Assembly: GCA_019009955.1 (NCBI GenBank) | Contig: CM032230.1 | Location: forward strand, 108,729,001-108,793,000 | Length of the DNA: 64,000 bases | Source: Riptortus pedestris | Lineage: Eukaryota > Arthropoda > Insecta > Hemiptera > Alydidae | Direction: 5' to 3' | Translations under genes and position numbers: made by a program | Notes under the pieces: generated by a model | The model's database searches: none | What the model was told of the DNA's origin: nothing | Seen by the model: the letters and a program-made list of their open reading frames with translations, nothing else | Shown here: positions 59,260-64,000 of the stretch, in pieces | Layout: the number at the start of each line of letters is the position of its first letter | Numbering within the stretch: the first letter of the stretch is position 1

Positions 59260-59480
59260 AATTTATAGTTCTTTTTATGGTTAACAAAAAAGGACCTATA
59301 CATAATTATTTTATCTCTAATAATAGGTATGGAGAAATACACAATTTCTTTTTTATGCCCCCTCTAAATTTCCTCTCCCTTAGCCGATTTCACAACTAGA
59401 TGGTTCAACAGTTCTGAATGTGAAATTTTAACATTCTAAGATTAGTAGTTTTTGAGTTATGATAGGTTGAGTTTTATTAT
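59260..59480 (-). repeat. Family C repeat, copy 3 (inverted)
   Basis: The inverse of copies 1 and 2: TTTATGGTTAACAAAAAAGG, GAGAAATACACAATTTCTTT, TGTGAAATTTTAACATTCTAAG. Confidence 0.5.
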
Positions 59481-62400
59481 AATACAAATACCTGTAATCT
59501 AATACCTTTTGTTGTATTAAGTACCAAAATGCCCCTCCTAAATATAATCGATCCCAACCATCCTCTACTATCATTAATTTTAGCCCATAACGTAATGTCT
59601 GCCATGTTGTACCAAAATATTTCTTGAATTTTAAGTAATATTATGCTAGGGTATGCAAATAGAAAAATATATATGTCATGACACTATGCATATCTTACTA
59701 CAATACTATTTTGAGTTTAAGAAATGACATGACAGGAAAAGACAGCTTTAATTTTAGTTTTTTGAAGGTATCTACAGTTGTATTTAATCAGATGTGGCCC
59801 AAGTATAACAATTTCAATTTTTATCTATGTGAATGAATATATTGGGAATTAAAAAATTATTGTCCTTGAAGGAGCTTGTTGGACAAGCTTTTTCAATTAG
59901 AAAGTTCAGTTTAATGTAAGAGCTTTTCCACTGCCACAAATTCTAGCTCTGTAATTGTTATATTGACTTCCAGTTACCTGAATTGGATAACATTAGCACC
60001 ATCCTTACCACCAATCCCATATTAATGTCTATTTTAATTTTACTATATCTAGAAAAGCATTGCAATCTATAATACTCAGGTGGAAATAGTGATATCTCAT
60101 TTTCCAAGGTATCATTCGGGCTATGTAAGGGACAAGTAATCTCATTTTAGAATGTGAGATTTGAGCAAGGTCTTTGTTGGCATTTGGTGTCTTATCCTCT
60201 CAGCTAGGTAGCTGAAGGTTCATGTCTTGAACAAATTAGAAGAAAAATTGCACAAATTTTAAGATCATGGTTTTTTAATTTGGCAATTATATTATAGAAT
60301 ATAATTTTTGTAAAATAACAATTATAAATCCTAAATTTCTTTTAACCATTTTCAATATTTTAATTTAAATTACTGATTTTTTAAATTAATAATTTCAATT
60401 TAATTTCTGTGAGGGGAAAATACATATTTTCTTTAAATTTCAATATATGTTAATTAATCTAAATATTTTAATTTTCTTTAATAAAATTAAGTTTGTTAAT
60501 TAAATAAATAAACCATAATTAAATTAAATGAGTGGCTTAGAGTGCAAGTGGTGTAAATGATTTTGATAACTGGTAATTGATTCTGATTTCAAACTTCAAT
60601 TTACATTTGGAACCAAATTCAATTTCAAGATTCAAAAATTACACAGCTTGCATTCAGCCCACTCAAATGATAAAATTGCGTTTATTTAGAAACAAACTTT
60701 TTTTTTTAATTCAGTGTTCTGAAAAAAATAAACTTGTTTTAGAAGTTTGAGACAGAACATGTGTAAAGTCTTCATGAGAAACCATAATTATTAAGCCACA
60801 TATTTTTCTTGTACTTTTTGTTTTATTTTACATTAATTATTATTTATTATATTTAAAATTGGAAGAGTTCCTTTTAGTGAATCTTTTCTATATACTTTTT
60901 TTTTGTCTTCTTTTCTTTCAAATAGAACTGACTTCTTTATTTATTTATTTTAGTTGAGAAATGATAAAAGCTCTTCAAATCAAAATAATCATAGGAATTG
61001 AATATTTCTAATTTTTCATATTGACTCTCTGATATTTATCCCCCAAATGAAATGCAATAATAAAATAATATTTTATGATAAATATGTAAATAAAGGTGCG
61101 CTTGCTCAGTATATGATCATACAGACTTGTTAATACTTGTCTATATTTCACCCATTTTGTAGCCAATTGTTATCATCACTTTTTTATCCAAAATGTTGCT
61201 CTTCCCAAAATGTTTTACGTACTTCTGTTATTTATTGAATATTGTTCTTTAAAAAATATTCTTGTCATGCTATTTTCTAATATTTTTCATTGATACAAAA
61301 TACAAAGTGAGTCATTAATTTAAGTATATACTATATTATTTATTTCCTCAGTTGTGAGCTATTTATATGCTTTAATTTTTGTTGTTTTTTATTTAATTTA
61401 TATAAATGGTTTTTAACTAATTATTAGAGTAATATGAAAATTTTAATACATTTTGTATAGACAAAAATATTGTTTTGTACAGCTATTATTTTGTTTTATG
61501 ATTTTATTTTTTTAAAATATTACGATTCTCTAATTTGTGTATTATGTAATGAGATATTTTATTATCTATTCTTGTACATATATAAAGTGATGCTGGTCTT
61601 GTAAGATAATGGTGTTTTAATGTGCACATAGCCTCATTATAAATTTTTTTAGAATATTATTTTTTGTTATTTATTTGTCTTTAAGAAGAACCTATTTACT
61701 ATGAACTTCTTTTTATTTACATTTTTGATATTTTATCCCTATCCCTCTGTTTTACTATATTCTTCAGTGCTCTATTCAAACGAAAGCTTAGTTATAATCA
61801 TAGATAGTCCAAGAATTGAGGCACCCAAAATAATGGTTTATGTTTAAAAGATTAAAATTGCTGGAATGTTCTATATATTTCTATCTCAAAATTTGTGATT
61901 GGTTGGGGCATGCTGTTGTCTTCTTGGCACTGCGGTTGCTAACTTTTTTCTTGTTTTCCATACTTGAGTGCAACTCTGAATAGGAATTAAATTTCCCTAC
62001 TAAGCATTGTTGTAATATGAACTGGCATTACACACATTGCTATCATATTAGTTTCTTCATTAATGCAATTGAGTATTTGGATAGATAAGACCAATAAAAT
62101 AGAAATAATTATTTTTGCTTCCGGTTATATATTGGTACTCAGAAATCTAGTTTTAGTCATCTACCTGGGAGTAAGTTTTGATACCACAAGGGCTACAATT
62201 AGTAAGTTTTTCTCGTGAACAGAAATTCTTGATTTACAAGGAAAAGTTGGGGTTGCAAGATCATATTGTGGTTTTTGTCATTCCTATATGCTGTAACAAT
62301 ACAGGTATCACAAAATAAAAGGGAATCCTGTTTGTGGACTACATTGTTAGAGAGTCTTATCTGTGTAGTATATAGCCTGTTAACTTATGAGCAGTATTCA

Positions 62401-63060
62401 TATGTTTGGGTTTGCTATAGCTTTAATGTACCTTATCCGACTCCACTGTTACCATGTTTGCATGGTGTTAGTGCAAATAATGACAAGGGAGGTTAACGCA
62501 GCTACTGATGTGGAGGATGTAACTTAGTTTAAAATCTTATATATGCTAGATCGTTACTCTTCCTCCATACCTACCCATTACCTACAGGAAGTTGGTTAAC
62601 TTCTATATTCTAGCCTGTATCTACAGGCTACTACTGATAATGGTTTTTGTGTACAGATTATCCTCATTTCCACTAGAATGAATGCTCTAAATTTAGCAAA
62701 GTCCCCTACCAATTTGTTTAAAGCCTTAAAGTTATATTTTAATTTATTGTAAGTGTTGTTATAGATGAATTAATGTTTGTATAACCTAGGGCTAGTATAT
62801 CTGGGTCATGTACTATTTGATCACTGTTTAGCAAGTGCAAACTGTAGGTGTGGTTAGGGGTATGAGAATGTACCAAAACAGATTATTTTGGGTGGTAAGC
62901 AGAAATCACGTTTAAGCAATCAAATCTAAAACGTAATCTATTCACATTAATCTGGCTCCAGCATCTTACAATAGTTAAGATTCATTATCTATTTCTCTAC
63001 TAGAAAGACGCCTAAGTAAGAAATTATAATACGAGACGTTCAGTGATTCAAAATAAAAAG
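59481..63060. other. Unassigned AT-rich DNA
   Basis: No gene, SINE or transposon motif was recognised over this 3.6 kb. ORFs in it (for example 62266-62496) are short and without motifs. 60280-60540 is extremely AT-rich. Confidence 0.4.
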
Positions 63061-63230
63061 CTGATGAGTTGGTGGGGGTTTACTGAAGGCTGAAAATGAA
63101 TATAACTCGCTTAATTTACAAGTTACAAAAAAATGTATACATCAATAATTAAATTGTAAGCAACTTTTTACAAGACAGATTCTATAACATTTTTGACTGG
63201 ACACATAATAACTGAGATATTTTACACCTC
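63061..63230 (+). repeat. Family A internal fragment
   Basis: GGTGGGGGTTTACTGAAGGC, TATAACTCGCTTAATTTACA and TAACTGAGATATTTTA match the internal part of family A. It ends where the LINE reading frame begins. Confidence 0.5.
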
Positions 63231-63235
63231 TTCAC

Positions 63236-64000
63236 TTACAGAGACCTACCAATACTTAATACTCTCATTAAAAGTGATAACATACATACTGATACAAACA
63301 ATACAGAAGATATTTTAAAAACTTTGGCCACACCTGATGATATTCCTTTATCTAATGATGACATCATTTATTCTATAGAAAATTCGAAGAGAAATAAATA
63401 ACCAGGACTTGAGGGCATTACTGAAGAAATTTTCAAAGTTGAATACTATGTTTCAATGATTGTAACATTCCTTATAAATGGAAACTTTCAAAACTTATTC
63501 TTTAAGAAAAAAAACAGAAAACCAGAAAATATTTCTTCAATAAGACCTGTATCTCTTATACCCACCAGTGGTTCTAGAACGTATAGTTTATAATAGACTC
63601 ACTTGTTTTATATTCAAATAAGTTAATGTATCCAAATCAGTTTGGTTTTACTCCTCAGACATCGGCATCCGAAGCTTTACAAAAAGTCGTTACTTTTACT
63701 TCAGAATCTATGAACACAAAATCACATACATTGCTCATATCACTTGTTATAAAAGTTGCATTTGATAATGCATGGTGGCCATCAATTTTAAATACTCTAA
63801 AACAACTTAACTATCCTACATCCATATTGACAGATTACATAATAAGTTAGTACACCTTATACACAATGTCTCTATTGCAGCAAGAAACACTTTGGGACTA
63901 CAAACAGAAGCACTTGAGATTCCCTACAAGGGGACTATACTGCCATCTCTCACGGTATGCACACTTGGTACACAGGACTACAGAAACAAAACAATCTCCT
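63236..64000 (+). pseudogene. R1-like LINE reverse transcriptase, truncated by window end
   Basis: The reading DIPLSNDDIIYSIENSKRNK, in-frame TAA, then PGLEGITEEIFK is the N-terminal RT region. WKLSKLILF, SSIRPVSLIP and LERIVYNRL follow after frame changes. Then PNQFGFTPQTSASEAL and a KVAFDNAWWP box (usually D.KGAFDN.WWP) are read in the 63626 frame. The WWP form is typical of the R1 clade. Stops and shifts show it is dead. The rest lies beyond the window. Confidence 0.85.

Overview
The window looks like nuclear DNA from an arthropod, most likely an insect (a hemipteran is possible but not shown). It is strongly AT-rich, has long GT-AG introns, and is dense with degenerate non-LTR and LTR retrotransposons, tRNA-derived SINEs and (TA)n-associated repeats. 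There is no operon structure, rRNA, convincing tRNA gene or CRISPR. Family names come from recognised motifs; no database search was run.

Two real genes were assembled from exons by splice sites and reading phase. (1) Nxt1 (p15, NTF2-related export protein) is on the minus strand at 14309..3510. It has four coding exons in consistent phase giving 134 aa, and its small exons are scattered through almost 11 kb. (2) The JADE-family PHD protein rhinoceros (rno) is on the plus strand at 23602..56712. It has ten coding exons giving 2696 aa: a short MSQRGKR N-terminus, an EPL1-like JADE region, a C4HC3 PHD finger, a zinc knuckle with extended PHD finger, and a single 6.5-kb last exon encoding about 2180 low-complexity residues with Ser/acidic tracts, an AT-hook/RG run and four short Lys-alternating strand motifs near the C-terminus. 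The two genes are head to head, so the stretch 14.3-23.5 kb must hold both promoters and the non-coding first exon(s) of rno.

Region by region: 1-1.25 kb is a decayed Jockey-type LINE reverse transcriptase. 2-2.45 kb is a MITE-like repeat, called family A here. 3.3-14.3 kb is Nxt1; its large third intron carries a 3-kb foldback palindrome (4481-7458) next to a (TA)n tract of a family A copy, and its other introns carry SINEs and more family A. 14.3-23.5 kb is the divergent intergenic region. 23.5-56.7 kb is rno; its introns hold a 43-bp minisatellite, SINEs, family A and family C repeats, two ORFs of unknown nature, and a decayed Gypsy element (46.2-48.6 kb, minus) whose 5' LTR contains a SINE and whose RT/RNase H core is missing. 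56.7-63.2 kb is the rno 3' flank plus AT-rich DNA with few features. 63.2-64 kb is the start of an R1-like LINE reverse transcriptase that runs off the window.

Functionally, Nxt1 is an mRNA-export cofactor and rno a chromatin-associated PHD protein; nothing links them beyond a possible shared promoter region. No new defence or metabolic system was found. The most unusual structures are the nested foldback/TA/MITE complex and the Gypsy-LTR/SINE composite.
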